This document shows positions 32,548 to 42,183 of a stretch of 64,000 nt of DNA, in pieces. Where the stretch lies: positions 65,156-129,155 of the forward strand of contig JBLHKW010000002.1 of assembly GCA_047618565.1 (NCBI GenBank). The letters run 5' to 3'. The DNA comes from JBLHKW01 sp047618565. GTDB taxonomy: Bacteria; Planctomycetota; UBA1135; GCA-002686595. The translations under genes and the position numbers were made by a program. Below the pieces are notes generated by a model. The model searched no databases. It saw nothing but the letters and a program-made list of their open reading frames with translations, and was not told the origin of the DNA. Numbering within the stretch: the stretch's first letter is position 1; each line of letters starts with the position of its first letter.

Positions 32548-34281
32548 TTGAACAGACTCATTGTCCTCGCCCTCGTCCTCCTCGCGACGCCCACGGCCAC
32601 AGCTGCGGGTGTACTGGTGCAGGTGGATCGTCCATCGATCGACTTCGATGTCGCGCGGACGGCGTTCGCGCAGGCGCAGGCTGCCGCCCGTGCGGACGGC
32701 GGCGCGTTGTGGGGTGTTTCCATGGACCTTCCCATCCTCTTCGTCGATCCGGACACGCGCGCCGTGGCCGCAAATCGCGGCGATGCCCAGGGCTTACTGA
32801 CGGAGCGCGACGGAGTCTGGTCAGGCACGTACCCCGCCGATCTGGCCATCGCCAACTTCATGACCGATTGGGCTGGAGTGCGCTGGACCATGCTCATGTG
32901 GCCGCCGCCGACGGAGCCCGTCGCGCGCGTGCGGCTTCTGATGCACGAGTCGTTCCACAACATCCAGGGGCAACTGGGCATCTCGTTGTTGTCGAGTCCC
33001 TGTGCGCATCTCGCGACCTACGCTGGTCGCCTCTGGCTACGCCTCGAAGCGCGCGCCTTGGCCGCCGCCTTGACTGCGGAAGCGGGCGACGGTGTGCGAG
33101 AGGACGCCGTTTCGGATGCGCTACTACTGCGCGCGATGCGACGCTCCCTGTTCCCCGGAAGCGGCGACGCGGAGGAGGCGCTCGAGCGTGCCGAGGGCTC
33201 GGCCGAGTACACCGGCGTTCGTCTCTGCGCTCCCACGGATCGCGCCCGTGCCGATCTCATCGTGACCACCCTCACACGCCTGGCCGAACGCGAGACGCTG
33301 ACACGCTCGTTTCCCTACGCGACAGGCCCCGCCCTGAGCCTGCTCATGGATGGCTACGACCCCCATTGGCGCGAGGACTACCTGGCCGGCCGCTCGCTCA
33401 CCGAGCTCCTCGCTCCGGTCGTCGCTTTCGAGCCACCCACGGACCCGGAAGACACCGCGCGTCATTGCGCCGATCGCTACGGGTACGACGAGGTCGCAGC
33501 CGAGGAGTCGAAGCGCGAGCAGCTGCGACAGCTGCGGATCACGGTTCTGCGCCAGCGTTTCGTCGACGGCCCCGTGCTGATCCTGAGAGGCCGCACGCCG
33601 AACACCTCCTTCGACCCCAACCGCATCGAGATCATCGACGGCGTCGGCTTGGCCTACGGAACCTACTGGGTGTCCGATGCCTGGGGCATCGCCAATGCTC
33701 CCGGCGGCGCGCTCGTGTGCGCCGACCTGCGCATGCATCTTCCCGCGCCCTTCGAAGTCGAAGGCTCCAAACTCTCAGGCACCGGCTGGACCCTGGACCT
33801 GGCCCCCGGCTGGGAGATCGCACCTGGTCCACGGGATGGGGACTTTGAGCTGGTCGAGGGGTCGGCAGTGCAGGAATCGGCGAACGAGCAGCTACACGAC
33901 ACGATAGTGGCCCTGGATGCGCGCTTCTTCGATGCCTACAACATCTGTGATCTGGATACACAGGGGTCGTTGCTCTCGGAGGACCTCGAATTCTTTCACG
34001 ACCAAGGTGGGCTCACCACGTCGAAGGCAGACCTGCTCTTCGCGATCGAGGAGAACATCTGTGGCAAGGTGACGCGTGAGCTCGTACCTGGGAGCATAGA
34101 GGTCCACCCCATCCCCGGTTACGGTGCCGTCGAGATGGGACTTCACATGTTCCGTAGCAGCGAGAACCCTCCCGGCACAATTCCGAGGCCCGCGAAGTTC
34201 GTCATGATCTGGCGCCAGGAGAACGAGGATTGGCGCATCACGCGCGTCATTAGCCTGCACGCTCCGCCGGAAGATCTGTAG
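32548..34281 (+). CDS. exported HExxH protein fused to a SnoaL/DUF4440-like domain
   Basis: Reading starts with TTG at 32548, three bases after the previous stop, and gives 577 residues with a signal peptide (LIVLALVLLATPTATAA). HESFH starts at residue 133, in RVRLLMHESFHNIQG, and ERAEGSAEYTG follows about 85 residues later, which could supply a Glu ligand: a putative zinc peptidase. Residues about 445-577 resemble an NTF2-like DUF4440/SnoaL domain (ALDARFFDAYNICDLDTQGS, KFVMIWRQENEDWRITRV). The join of the two domains is unusual. Peptidase activity is inferred from the motif alone. Confidence 0.75.
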   Translation: MNRLIVLALVLLATPTATAAGVLVQVDRPSIDFDVARTAFAQAQAAARADGGALWGVSMDLPILFVDPDTRAVAANRGDAQGLLTERDGVWSGTYPADLAIANFMTDWAGVRWTMLMWPPPTEPVARVRLLMHESFHNIQGQLGISLLSSPCAHLATYAGRLWLRLEARALAAALTAEAGDGVREDAVSDALLLRAMRRSLFPGSGDAEEALERAEGSAEYTGVRLCAPTDRARADLIVTTLTRLAERETLTRSFPYATGPALSLLMDGYDPHWREDYLAGRSLTELLAPVVAFEPPTDPEDTARHCADRYGYDEVAAEESKREQLRQLRITVLRQRFVDGPVLILRGRTPNTSFDPNRIEIIDGVGLAYGTYWVSDAWGIANAPGGALVCADLRMHLPAPFEVEGSKLSGTGWTLDLAPGWEIAPGPRDGDFELVEGSAVQESANEQLHDTIVALDARFFDAYNICDLDTQGSLLSEDLEFFHDQGGLTTSKADLLFAIEENICGKVTRELVPGSIEVHPIPGYGAVEMGLHMFRSSENPPGTIPRPAKFVMIWRQENEDWRITRVISLHAPPEDL

Positions 34282-34746
34282 TACACGCCAGCCACGGACG
34301 GTCCCATCAGCATGCCGGGTCATGAAGCGACTCATTCGGGGGTGTGACCCTGCTTGCCAAGATCGGCTCAAGCGGCCCTGCCACCTCCGCCGGACATTGT
34401 TCGGAATGCGCATTGGCGCGATAGAGAGCTCGCCATTGCAAGCCGCATCGTGCCGAAGAGAACGACTGCTCCGGACCTGCTCGGAAGGCCGCGTCGCTCC
34501 CTTGATCGAGCGCCTGGGGCACGGATAGGGCCGGTCGATGGCGGGAAGTCACTCCGCTGGTCGGTAGCGGGCACTCAAGGTGTAGGAGAAGCCTCTACAA
34601 ACTTCGGGACACGATACACTGGCCTGGCGGAGCACTTCGGGCGTGGGAGCATCAGCGGGCAGCTGTGTTCCGGGAGTGCACGAGTGCAAGTCGCAACGGA
34701 CTTGGATGAAACAGGACGCGTGGGCAACGGCAGCCAATATCTAGCA
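34282..34746. other. 465-base intergenic region without a recognisable gene
   Basis: Reading frames here run into the downstream propeller gene or are short. Their products have no signal peptide, no family resemblance and no ribosome-binding site. Base composition is slightly less G/C-rich than the genes around it. A promoter for the propeller gene must lie here, but I could not make out a convincing one. Confidence 0.5.
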
Positions 34747-37149
34747 ATGACAAACCGAATAACGATGGCAGGCACTGGACGTTTGACGTGGGTCGGAACT
34801 GGCGCGGCAGTGCTGGTTGCGACGCTCTGGATCGCTCGCGGGGGCGTGGACCTCGGTGAGCAGGCCGAGGACTCGGACACGCCGCCCGGGTCGTACGAGG
34901 GCCTGAGTTTCTGGGGCGACTCGCGCGCGTATCCGGGCGTCGACATTCCCGATGGCGGGTTCAGTCGAGCTTACGAGTATTCGAAGACGCGCCTGCGTGA
35001 TTCGGTGTCCACGGACCCGTTTGGAGTTACGGGGGTTCAGGCACTGGGCGCGGCGTGGGAGCCGCTCGGGCCGACGAACGGGGGTGGTCGAACGTTGACC
35101 GTCGTGTTCGAGCCGGGGGACCCGGGGACGATCTGGGCCGGCGCGGCGGGCGGTGGGCTCTGGCGTAGTACGACGGGCGGGGTCGGCGCCACGGCGTGGG
35201 AGCGCATCGATACCGGGTTTCCGGTCCTCGGAGTATCGAGCATCGCGTTCGATCCGGGTGATGCGAACGTGATCTACATCGGGACCGGCGAGGTCTACAA
35301 CCATCAGATGTCGGGCGACCTGCCCGCTGACCGGCGTACCCGCGGCAGCTACGGGATCGGGATTCTCAAGTCGACGGACGGCGGCGGCACGTGGAGCAAG
35401 AGCCTCGACTGGTCCTACAACCAGAAGCACGGCGTGTGGGCCGTGCGTGTCGATCCGCTCGATGCGGATGTGGTCTGGGCCGCGACGACGGACGGGATCT
35501 ACAAGTCGGTGGACGCGGGCGCGAGCTGGGTTCAGAAGCTCAACGTCGTGATGGGCACCGACCTGGTCATCCACCCGACGAGCACGGACACGGTTCTGGC
35601 TGCCTGTGGAAACCTCTCCAGTGCAAATCGGGGCATCTACCGCTCGACCGACGGAGGCGACAACTGGAACCAGACCACCGGCGGCGGTATTCCGTCCAGT
35701 TTCATGGGCAAGATCCAGTTCGCGGTGACGCCCGCTGATCCGGACCTTGTCTTCGCCAGCATCGGCAACGGATTCACGAGCGCGCAGGGGCAGACCTGGC
35801 TGATGCGTTCGACGGACTTCGGCGACAGCTTCAACCTGCGCAGCAACGTGGACTACTCCCGTTACCAGGGCTGGTTTGCTCACGATGTCGCGGTCAGCCC
35901 GACGGATGTGGACACGCTCATGTGCATCGGTATCGATGCCTGGAAGTCGACGAACGGCGGCATGTCCCTTACCCAGAAGTCGGACTGGGCAAGCTACTTC
36001 ACCGGCGCCATTCCGTCGGGTGGTCCCGAGGGCCCCCCGAACTTCTCCCACGCGGATCACCACGACGTCATCTACCACCCGACGGATCCGAACATCCTCT
36101 ACCTGGCCAACGATGGGGGCGTCTTCCGCTCCACGGACGGCGGCGAGACCTTCGAGGGCGTGAACGGCGGCTACCAGACGCAGCAGTTCTACAACGGCAG
36201 TACGAACTACGCGACGGATCCGAATCTCGCCATGGGCGGGCTGCAGGACAACTCGACCACGATCTACCGCGGAAGCGGCGACTGGGATCGCGGCGTGTTG
36301 GGTGGCGATGGTGGTTGGGGTGCGATCGATCCCACGGATTCGAGCATCGTCTACGCCACGGCCCAGTTCCTTTACATCGCGAAGTCGGTCAACGACGGCG
36401 TGAACTTCACCTACATCGCTCCATCGAACCCCGGAGGTCCGGTGGCCTTCATCTCGCCCTTCCTGATCTCCCAGGAGGATCCCCAGGTCCTTTACGGGGG
36501 CACGAGTTACATGCACCGGTCGTTCGACGGCGGCAACTCGTGGGATCTCGGCAACGGCGGAGCGGAGCTCGATGGGAACGGTCTGCTGCTGCTCGCCATC
36601 GCGCAGGACAATGACGACGTCATCTACGCCGCGACCTATCCGGGCGCGAGTCGTGGGCATGTGTTCCGCAGCCTCGACGGCGGTGCGAGCTTCACCGACA
36701 TCACGGGCAGCCTGCCCGATCGCTACCCGGGCGACCTCACGGTCGACCCCGCGGACGAGGCCACGGTCATCCTGACCATGTCGGGCTTCGGGAGTTCACA
36801 CGCGTACCGTTCGACCGACTACGGGACCACCTGGGCGGACATCGATGGCGGCGTCCTGCCCGACGTGCCGACCAGCGCGGTTGTCGTCGACCCGCAGAAC
36901 CCCGATCACATCTACGTCGGAAACGACATCGGCGTCTACGTCACCCGTAACGGCGGTAGCACCTGGGTGCAGCTCCACCTGGGATTGTCGGAAGCCGTCA
37001 TGGTCATGGACCTGGGCATCTCTTCCAGCGATCGCCGACTACGCGCCTTCACCCATGGCCAGGGTTGCTTCGAGACTGACCTCGTGCGGCCGCCTACCGG
37101 CCGCCGGTTCTCGACTCCGCCCGTCTACATCGGGCCGGGGCCGCCGTAA
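34747..37149 (+). CDS. sortilin/BNR-type beta-propeller protein, exported or anchored
   Basis: Using the ATG at 34747 (34765 is also possible), the product has 800 residues with an N-terminal hydrophobic segment (LTWVGTGAAVLVATLWIA). The rest is a run of BNR/Asp-box type repeats: GLWRSTTGG, GILKSTDGGGTW, GIYKSVDAGASWVQ, GIYRSTDGGDNWNQT, GVFRSTDGGETFEG, HRSFDGGNSWD, VFRSLDGGASF, AYRSTDYGTTW and VTRNGGSTW. These make a two-propeller VPS10-like or glycoside-hydrolase-74-like protein. No catalytic residues can be named, and binding or structural use is as likely as hydrolysis. Confidence 0.85.
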   Translation: MTNRITMAGTGRLTWVGTGAAVLVATLWIARGGVDLGEQAEDSDTPPGSYEGLSFWGDSRAYPGVDIPDGGFSRAYEYSKTRLRDSVSTDPFGVTGVQALGAAWEPLGPTNGGGRTLTVVFEPGDPGTIWAGAAGGGLWRSTTGGVGATAWERIDTGFPVLGVSSIAFDPGDANVIYIGTGEVYNHQMSGDLPADRRTRGSYGIGILKSTDGGGTWSKSLDWSYNQKHGVWAVRVDPLDADVVWAATTDGIYKSVDAGASWVQKLNVVMGTDLVIHPTSTDTVLAACGNLSSANRGIYRSTDGGDNWNQTTGGGIPSSFMGKIQFAVTPADPDLVFASIGNGFTSAQGQTWLMRSTDFGDSFNLRSNVDYSRYQGWFAHDVAVSPTDVDTLMCIGIDAWKSTNGGMSLTQKSDWASYFTGAIPSGGPEGPPNFSHADHHDVIYHPTDPNILYLANDGGVFRSTDGGETFEGVNGGYQTQQFYNGSTNYATDPNLAMGGLQDNSTTIYRGSGDWDRGVLGGDGGWGAIDPTDSSIVYATAQFLYIAKSVNDGVNFTYIAPSNPGGPVAFISPFLISQEDPQVLYGGTSYMHRSFDGGNSWDLGNGGAELDGNGLLLLAIAQDNDDVIYAATYPGASRGHVFRSLDGGASFTDITGSLPDRYPGDLTVDPADEATVILTMSGFGSSHAYRSTDYGTTWADIDGGVLPDVPTSAVVVDPQNPDHIYVGNDIGVYVTRNGGSTWVQLHLGLSEAVMVMDLGISSSDRRLRAFTHGQGCFETDLVRPPTGRRFSTPPVYIGPGPP

Positions 37150-37169
37150 GCAGCGGCCCGCAGCCCGGG

Positions 37170-37649
37170 CTACTGCACGTGCTGGTCGAACAGGATGGCA
37201 TTGCCGTCCGGGTCGACCAGGGTCAGGCTAGCGGGACCCTTCGTGGTCTCGTCGGCCTCCGTGATCAACGCGATGCCGTTCTGCTTGAAGTGCTTCTGGA
37301 TGACGCGCACGTCCATGAACTCATCGACCGGCTCGGCCTGACTGTCCCAGCCCGGATTGAAGGTCATGATGTTGCCCTCGAACATTCCGTGGAAGAGGCC
37401 GATGGTGCAGTCTCCGTTGCGCAGGACTTGCCAGTTCTGACTCGCTTTGCCTCCTGCGATCTCAAACCCGAGCTTCTGGTAAAACTCCGTGGATGCGGCC
37501 AGGTCCTTGACGGAGAGGCTGACGGAGAAATTGCCAAGGTCCATCTTCTGCGGCCTTTCGGTGGCGGACTGCAGTGATTGCTCGGCAGCGACGCCGGTTG
37601 CGTAGGAGATGCACGCGATGGCGATTGCGAACGGGATGAAGTTCTTCAT
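37170..37649 (-). CDS. glyoxalase/VOC-superfamily protein with a signal peptide
   Basis: VOC proteins are metal-dependent enzymes or binders made of paired beta-alpha-beta-beta-beta units. The ATG at 37649 gives 159 residues. The first 22 form a signal peptide (MKNFIPFAIAIACISYATG), which is unusual for this mostly cytosolic family. The core is NFSVSLSVKDLAASTEFYQK-L-GFEI, CTIGLFHGMF and the closing ASLTLVDPDGNAILFDQH. The usual His ligand of the first strand is not obvious. It is divergent from the AraC gene over 44 bases. Confidence 0.83.
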   Translation of the reverse strand: MKNFIPFAIAIACISYATGVAAEQSLQSATERPQKMDLGNFSVSLSVKDLAASTEFYQKLGFEIAGGKASQNWQVLRNGDCTIGLFHGMFEGNIMTFNPGWDSQAEPVDEFMDVRVIQKHFKQNGIALITEADETTKGPASLTLVDPDGNAILFDQHVQ

Positions 37650-37693
37650 GGCATACTGAATACCCGAGCGCCGGTTGCAGCGCTTGACATATC

Positions 37694-38617
37694 TTGCGCA
37701 TCGAACCAGAAGACCCCAGGGGCACATCGGGCGACTATGTGAAGCGCGTCAACCGCGCCATCGACCACATCGTGGGCCATCTTGAGCAGCCACTTTCGCT
37801 GGAGGTCGTCGCCCGCGCCGCGTGCTTCTCCCCGTTTCACTTTCACCGGATCTTCCGCTCGCTCATGGGGGAGACCCTCGGTCATTTCGTGAAGCGCTTG
37901 CGTCTCGAGCGCGCACTGTCGCTCCTGACCTACGAGTCGCACCGTTCCCTGACGGACATCGCGGGTGCCTGTGGATTCACCTCGTCATCGGACTTCTCGC
38001 GCAGTTTCAAGCAGCGTTACGGCGTGCCCCCGAGCGACTTCGACGTCGAGTCCTTCCGCACACAGCGGCGCGAGGACTGGCAGGCCGTGATCGCGGGCGA
38101 GCAGTCGAGCCATCGCTTCGATCGTCTGCCGGCCGGCGAGAATCCCGACAATTTCGAGGTGCGCCTGCGGCGCTTGCCGGCACGCGACGTAGCCTACATC
38201 CGCGTGCTCGACTCCTTTCGTCCGGGCTCGGTAGCGGACGCCATCGGTAGGCTGGTCGTATGGGCGGAAGCTCGCGGGCTGGCCGATGGCCAGTGGTTGG
38301 GTTACATGTGGGATGACCCGGAGGTCGTGGCGCACGCCGATTGCCGCTACGACGTGGGGCTCGAGGTGCCGGGCATGAAGGCCGAGGGCGAGGTCGGTCA
38401 CATCCGTTTTCCCGGCATGCTCGTGGCCGAGGTCGAGGTGCGCGGGCCGATCGAGCTCGAGCTGCGGGCGCTCGACTGGCTCTATCGCACGTGGCTACCG
38501 GCGAGCGGTTACGTGCCGGCCGACCAGCCGTCCTTCGAGGCATGGATCGGGAGGCCCTTCGCGCACGGCGAGGAGCACTTCGAAATTCTGGCCCAGATAC
38601 CGGTGGAGAAGAGCTGA
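37694..38617 (+). CDS. AraC-family regulator with GyrI-like effector domain
   Basis: Transcription regulator with an N-terminal AraC helix-turn-helix pair (about 15-110: LSLEVVARAACFSPFHFHRI and SLTDIAGACGFTSSSDFSRS). The GyrI-like/effector-binding domain (about 150-307) includes RRLPARDVAYIRVLDSF and a closing FEILAQIPV. The order is that of Rob/SoxS-type small-molecule-sensing regulators such as SbmC fusions. Start TTG at 37694 is the best fit; a GTG at 37739 is the alternative. It could control the divergent VOC gene or the convergent permease gene, whose stop is 13 bases away. Confidence 0.88.
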   Translation: MRIEPEDPRGTSGDYVKRVNRAIDHIVGHLEQPLSLEVVARAACFSPFHFHRIFRSLMGETLGHFVKRLRLERALSLLTYESHRSLTDIAGACGFTSSSDFSRSFKQRYGVPPSDFDVESFRTQRREDWQAVIAGEQSSHRFDRLPAGENPDNFEVRLRRLPARDVAYIRVLDSFRPGSVADAIGRLVVWAEARGLADGQWLGYMWDDPEVVAHADCRYDVGLEVPGMKAEGEVGHIRFPGMLVAEVEVRGPIELELRALDWLYRTWLPASGYVPADQPSFEAWIGRPFAHGEEHFEILAQIPVEKS

Positions 38618-38630
38618 CGTGAGGGAAGCG

Positions 38631-40079
38631 CTAGCGAGCCGACCGGTTCTGGATGGCGAACTCCTCCTCGGGGGAGCGCACCAGGCGGTGGCGACCGCGT
38701 ACGGCGAAGTAACCCAGGCCCGCGAGGAACCAGATCAGGCAGCCCACGATCGCGGGCCGGTAGCTCACGTCGAGCAACAGGTAGACCAGGATCGTGGCCG
38801 CGATGAGTCCCGCGATCAACGCTCCTGGGATGCCTCCGCGGCTCCGGTAGGGGCGTTCGACGTCGGGCAGGTTCCGGCGTAGCTTGATGAACGCCAGCAT
38901 CTGCATGACGTAGGCGATCACGGCCCCGAACACGGCCATGTTGAGCAGGGCGGCGCCGACCAGGCCCGCCTGCTGGAAGTGCACCACGAGCGCGACGGCG
39001 AAGCCTACGACCGCGCCGGTGATCAGCGCCACGTGCGGCGTCTCGCGTGTCGAGTGGGTCACGGAGAGCCACCTGGGGAAGTACCCCGAGCGGCTCAGCG
39101 AGTAGATGTTGCGGCCGTAGGCGTACACGATCGTGTGGAAACTCGCGATCAGCCCGGCCACGGCGACGAGCGCCAGCAGCTTCGATCCGAGGCCGACGCC
39201 GAAGATGGTCTGGAAGCCGAGGAACAGGGGCTCGTCGCTGGCCCCGACCGCCGCGGCGCCGGGGGCGATGCCCGAGTTCAGGAACAGGGTCAAGATCGCG
39301 CACACGATCAGGGTCAACAGTCCGAGCAGAATGCCGCGCGGCAGGTCGCGCTGCGGGTCGTGCGCTTCCTCGGCCGCCAGGGGTAGCTGCTCGATGGCGA
39401 GGAAGAACCACACGGCGAAGGGTGTGGCTGCGAGCACTCCGGGCCATCCGAAGGGCAGCCAGCGCGAGTGACCCTCCGTGGGCACCACGTCGAGGGCCAT
39501 GTCCAGATCGAAGTGCGCGATCGCTCCGACGTAGAAGACGGCCAGAATGGCGAGCGCCAGGAACGTGATGAAAACGGTGAAGCGGAAGGATGCCTCGACG
39601 CCCCAGATGTTGAGACCTACGAAGAGCGTGTACGCGATCAACCACCAGCCGGGTTCGAACGAGTCGGGGGTTCCGAACACCGCCCCGAGGTAGCCGCCGA
39701 TGCCGACCACGATCACCGCGGGGGTCAGCACGTACTCCATGTTCTCGGCCAGCCCCGCGATGAAGCCGCCCCATGGCCCCATGGCCGAGCGCCCGAAGGA
39801 ATACGCGCCACCGGTGTGGGGCAGGGCCGAGGTCATCTCCGCGATCGAGTCGCACAGGCCCAGGTACATGAGCGTGACGATGCCAGTCGCGATCAGCAGG
39901 CCACCGAATCCGCCCGCGGCGAGGCCGAAGTTCCAGCCGAAGAAATCGCCCGAGATGACGGCTCCCACTCCGAGCGCCCAGAGCGACCAGGCCCCCGCGT
40001 AGCGGCGCAGCCCGCGGCGTTCGAAGTAGCCCTCCTCGACGTCCTCATAGCTCACGCTACCCTGCGAATCGTCACCCAT
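38631..40079 (-). CDS. eat: APC-family permease, ethanolamine permease type
   Basis: Secondary transporter of the amino acid-polyamine-organocation family. With the ATG at 40079 the product has 482 residues and about 12 membrane segments. The start (YFERRGLRRYAGAWSLWALG, then VGAVISGDFFGWNFGL) and the IEQLPLAAEEAHDPQRDLPR loop closely follow proton-ethanolamine symporters of the Eat group. Other parts are ordinary APC. No ethanolamine ammonia-lyase genes are nearby, so the substrate is inferred from sequence resemblance only. A GTG at 40088 is a possible alternative start. Confidence 0.85.
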   Translation of the reverse strand: MGDDSQGSVSYEDVEEGYFERRGLRRYAGAWSLWALGVGAVISGDFFGWNFGLAAGGFGGLLIATGIVTLMYLGLCDSIAEMTSALPHTGGAYSFGRSAMGPWGGFIAGLAENMEYVLTPAVIVVGIGGYLGAVFGTPDSFEPGWWLIAYTLFVGLNIWGVEASFRFTVFITFLALAILAVFYVGAIAHFDLDMALDVVPTEGHSRWLPFGWPGVLAATPFAVWFFLAIEQLPLAAEEAHDPQRDLPRGILLGLLTLIVCAILTLFLNSGIAPGAAAVGASDEPLFLGFQTIFGVGLGSKLLALVAVAGLIASFHTIVYAYGRNIYSLSRSGYFPRWLSVTHSTRETPHVALITGAVVGFAVALVVHFQQAGLVGAALLNMAVFGAVIAYVMQMLAFIKLRRNLPDVERPYRSRGGIPGALIAGLIAATILVYLLLDVSYRPAIVGCLIWFLAGLGYFAVRGRHRLVRSPEEEFAIQNRSAR

Positions 40080-40201
40080 GGGTTGCACTTGTAGTCGAAG
40101 CCGGGCCGGAGCGTCAACGGTCGGGCACTGCCGCGGCCAGGTGGATTCGCCGATATTCTGGGGACGCGCTATCCTTTACCTGACCCATGAGGAGACTTCC
40201 G

Positions 40202-42151
40202 ATGATTCGACTTCGTTCTGCCTGTGCGCTGCTCCTGTCGGCCGGAGCCGGCTTCACCCAGACGCCCGCGACCCGTCAGGTGAGCGCCGCTCCAGAGGAC
40301 ATTCACGCGGGCCTCGTGGACTGGCCCGATCCGGCGGCGGCTGCGCTTCGGTCCAGGACGACGTTGATCCCCGTGGACTTCGAACTGCGCGATGGGCGCT
40401 GGGTCTTCGACGTCTCGATGCCGACGGTTCGCGGGCAGGCGTTCACCCTCGTTCCGATGGGAACCCACCATGAGGAGTGGACCATCGACCTGCGCCGGCC
40501 GGCCGGTGAGTGGGCGGGTGTCGCCAGCCTCATCGCGGAGGACATGGCATCGATCATCGTGGGCGACATGCCCGCGGGTGCGGGGCCGGTGCGCGTCGAG
40601 GGCATTCAGGTTCACCCGGGCGGCGCGCCGGCCGACGGCCAATGGCGCCTGCGCATCAGCGCCCCGAAGGCCCGTGGAGAACGCGCTCCCCGCGGCCGGG
40701 TTCTGCTCTCGCACGGCGGTCCGTTCAGGTTGGTCAGCCACCTCACCACCTACCGCTTGCTGAGCGATGGCCCGATCGGGATCGCAGCCTACCTCGTGGA
40801 TTCGAGCGCCGCGCCAGCGTCGCCGCTCCTGGGCGTGGTCGAAGAGGCAGTGCTCAGCCTGGAATCGTCCTGGGGTCGTACCGACGTGGTGATGCTCGAC
40901 GATGGTCGCCATGACGACGGGGACGCCGGGGATGGACGCTTCGGTGCGTACCTGCCGCGCGGTCTCTCCGGCGACATGCGAGCGGTCGCGACCCTGCGCG
41001 GTCGGACTGTGGACGGCCAGCCCATCGCGTTGAGCGGCCAGCACGCATTCCCGGTGCTCGAACCCGGTCTGCTGCTCACCGGGCAGGTCACGACGCGGGT
41101 CGTCGACGATCGGTCCCTGTTGCTCGACATCGGCGCGCAGCTGTTCCGGGATGTGGAGCGACTCCATGTTTCGGGCGAGGTCTGGGGTCTGGACGCACGC
41201 GGCACGGTCGTGCCCGTGGCGTGGCTCAGTCGCATCGTCACGCCGCAGCGAAATGCAGCCAATGGCTCCGCGCTGCTCTCGCTCGCGCTCGACGGCCGCT
41301 GGCTCGCCCGGGCGGGGACCCTGCACGACCTCGAACTACGTGAGCTGCGTGTTCAGGACCCGGACACCCACGTACTCCACGACTTTATCGCGTCGATCTC
41401 GCTGGCGCCCACGGCCCTGCCCGCGAACGCCTCTGGCGCACGGCCCACGATCACGAGCGACATGTTGATGGGTCCATCCACGCGCTCCAGCGCCGGGCCC
41501 GCAAGTCGGCGTTCGTTGCCACAGGGCGGCTCACTGATGCTGGTGCACGGCTACTGCTCCGGCGGGAGCATCTGGCCCGCGGCCGATTTCGACGAGCCCA
41601 AGCTCGAGTTCCTCGACCCGAACCAGAACCGCAGCCACGATCAGTTTGCCCAGCTGATGCTCGCCCATGGCAGTGCCCTGTCCTCGTTCGGTGTCCTGGC
41701 CCATAGCCAGGGCGGCGCGGCGGCATTGCACCTCTACACCTACTACTCCAGTGGTCTGGACGCGGCCCAGGGTGCGCGCCGGATCCAGACGCTCGCCACT
41801 CCATACCAGGGCACGCCACTGGCGGACCTCGGCGGATTTGCGTGCGGCACGAACTTCGACCTGAGTGTCTCGGGCGCGGCCATGTGGCTGGCCGGCATCC
41901 CGAGTTGGGCGCGCGACGAGGTGTACTACTGGACCACGACCGATGCCGGGAGCGCCTGCAGTTCCCTGGCGAACCTGTTCCTGGATGACGACGACAACGA
42001 CGGGACGGTCGAACGTCTCCGCGGGCAGTTGCCCGGCGGCCATGGCCTGGGTCATATCCCAGGCTGGTGCCACACGACCGGGATGACCTATCCCGCGAGC
42101 TACGGGGATAGCATGCTCAACGCCGAGCGCAACGCTCAGGCCAGCCGCTGA
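40202..42151 (+). CDS. secreted alpha/beta hydrolase, conditioned-medium-factor-like
   Basis: The ATG at 40202 has GAGGAG seven bases upstream and gives 649 residues with a signal peptide (ACALLLSAGAGFTQTP). The first 430 residues are beta-rich. The rest is a lipase-like hydrolase: oxyanion loop MLVHGYCSGGSIWP, nucleophile Ser 502 in VLAHSQGGAAALHLYTYYSS, then IQTLATPYQGTPLADL and a closing GHIPGWCHTTGM. This C-terminal part resembles proteins called conditioned medium factor in marine gamma-proteobacteria, as I recall them. Several Cys suggest disulfides. The substrate is unknown. Confidence 0.82.
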   Translation: MIRLRSACALLLSAGAGFTQTPATRQVSAAPEDIHAGLVDWPDPAAAALRSRTTLIPVDFELRDGRWVFDVSMPTVRGQAFTLVPMGTHHEEWTIDLRRPAGEWAGVASLIAEDMASIIVGDMPAGAGPVRVEGIQVHPGGAPADGQWRLRISAPKARGERAPRGRVLLSHGGPFRLVSHLTTYRLLSDGPIGIAAYLVDSSAAPASPLLGVVEEAVLSLESSWGRTDVVMLDDGRHDDGDAGDGRFGAYLPRGLSGDMRAVATLRGRTVDGQPIALSGQHAFPVLEPGLLLTGQVTTRVVDDRSLLLDIGAQLFRDVERLHVSGEVWGLDARGTVVPVAWLSRIVTPQRNAANGSALLSLALDGRWLARAGTLHDLELRELRVQDPDTHVLHDFIASISLAPTALPANASGARPTITSDMLMGPSTRSSAGPASRRSLPQGGSLMLVHGYCSGGSIWPAADFDEPKLEFLDPNQNRSHDQFAQLMLAHGSALSSFGVLAHSQGGAAALHLYTYYSSGLDAAQGARRIQTLATPYQGTPLADLGGFACGTNFDLSVSGAAMWLAGIPSWARDEVYYWTTTDAGSACSSLANLFLDDDDNDGTVERLRGQLPGGHGLGHIPGWCHTTGMTYPASYGDSMLNAERNAQASR

Positions 42152-42183
42152 CCACGAGGCCTGCGCCAGGTTACGCATCGCGG

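Noticed and set aside
34741..36660. 639-codon open frame opposite the sortilin-type propeller gene
   Set aside because: The plus-strand product has a clear run of Asp-box repeats and a signal sequence. The minus product is Arg/Val/Asp-rich with no domain, a mirror of the repeats.
37684..37689. TTGACA as a -35 box for the AraC gene
   Set aside because: No -10-like hexamer lies 16-18 bases downstream, and the start codon at 37694 is too close.
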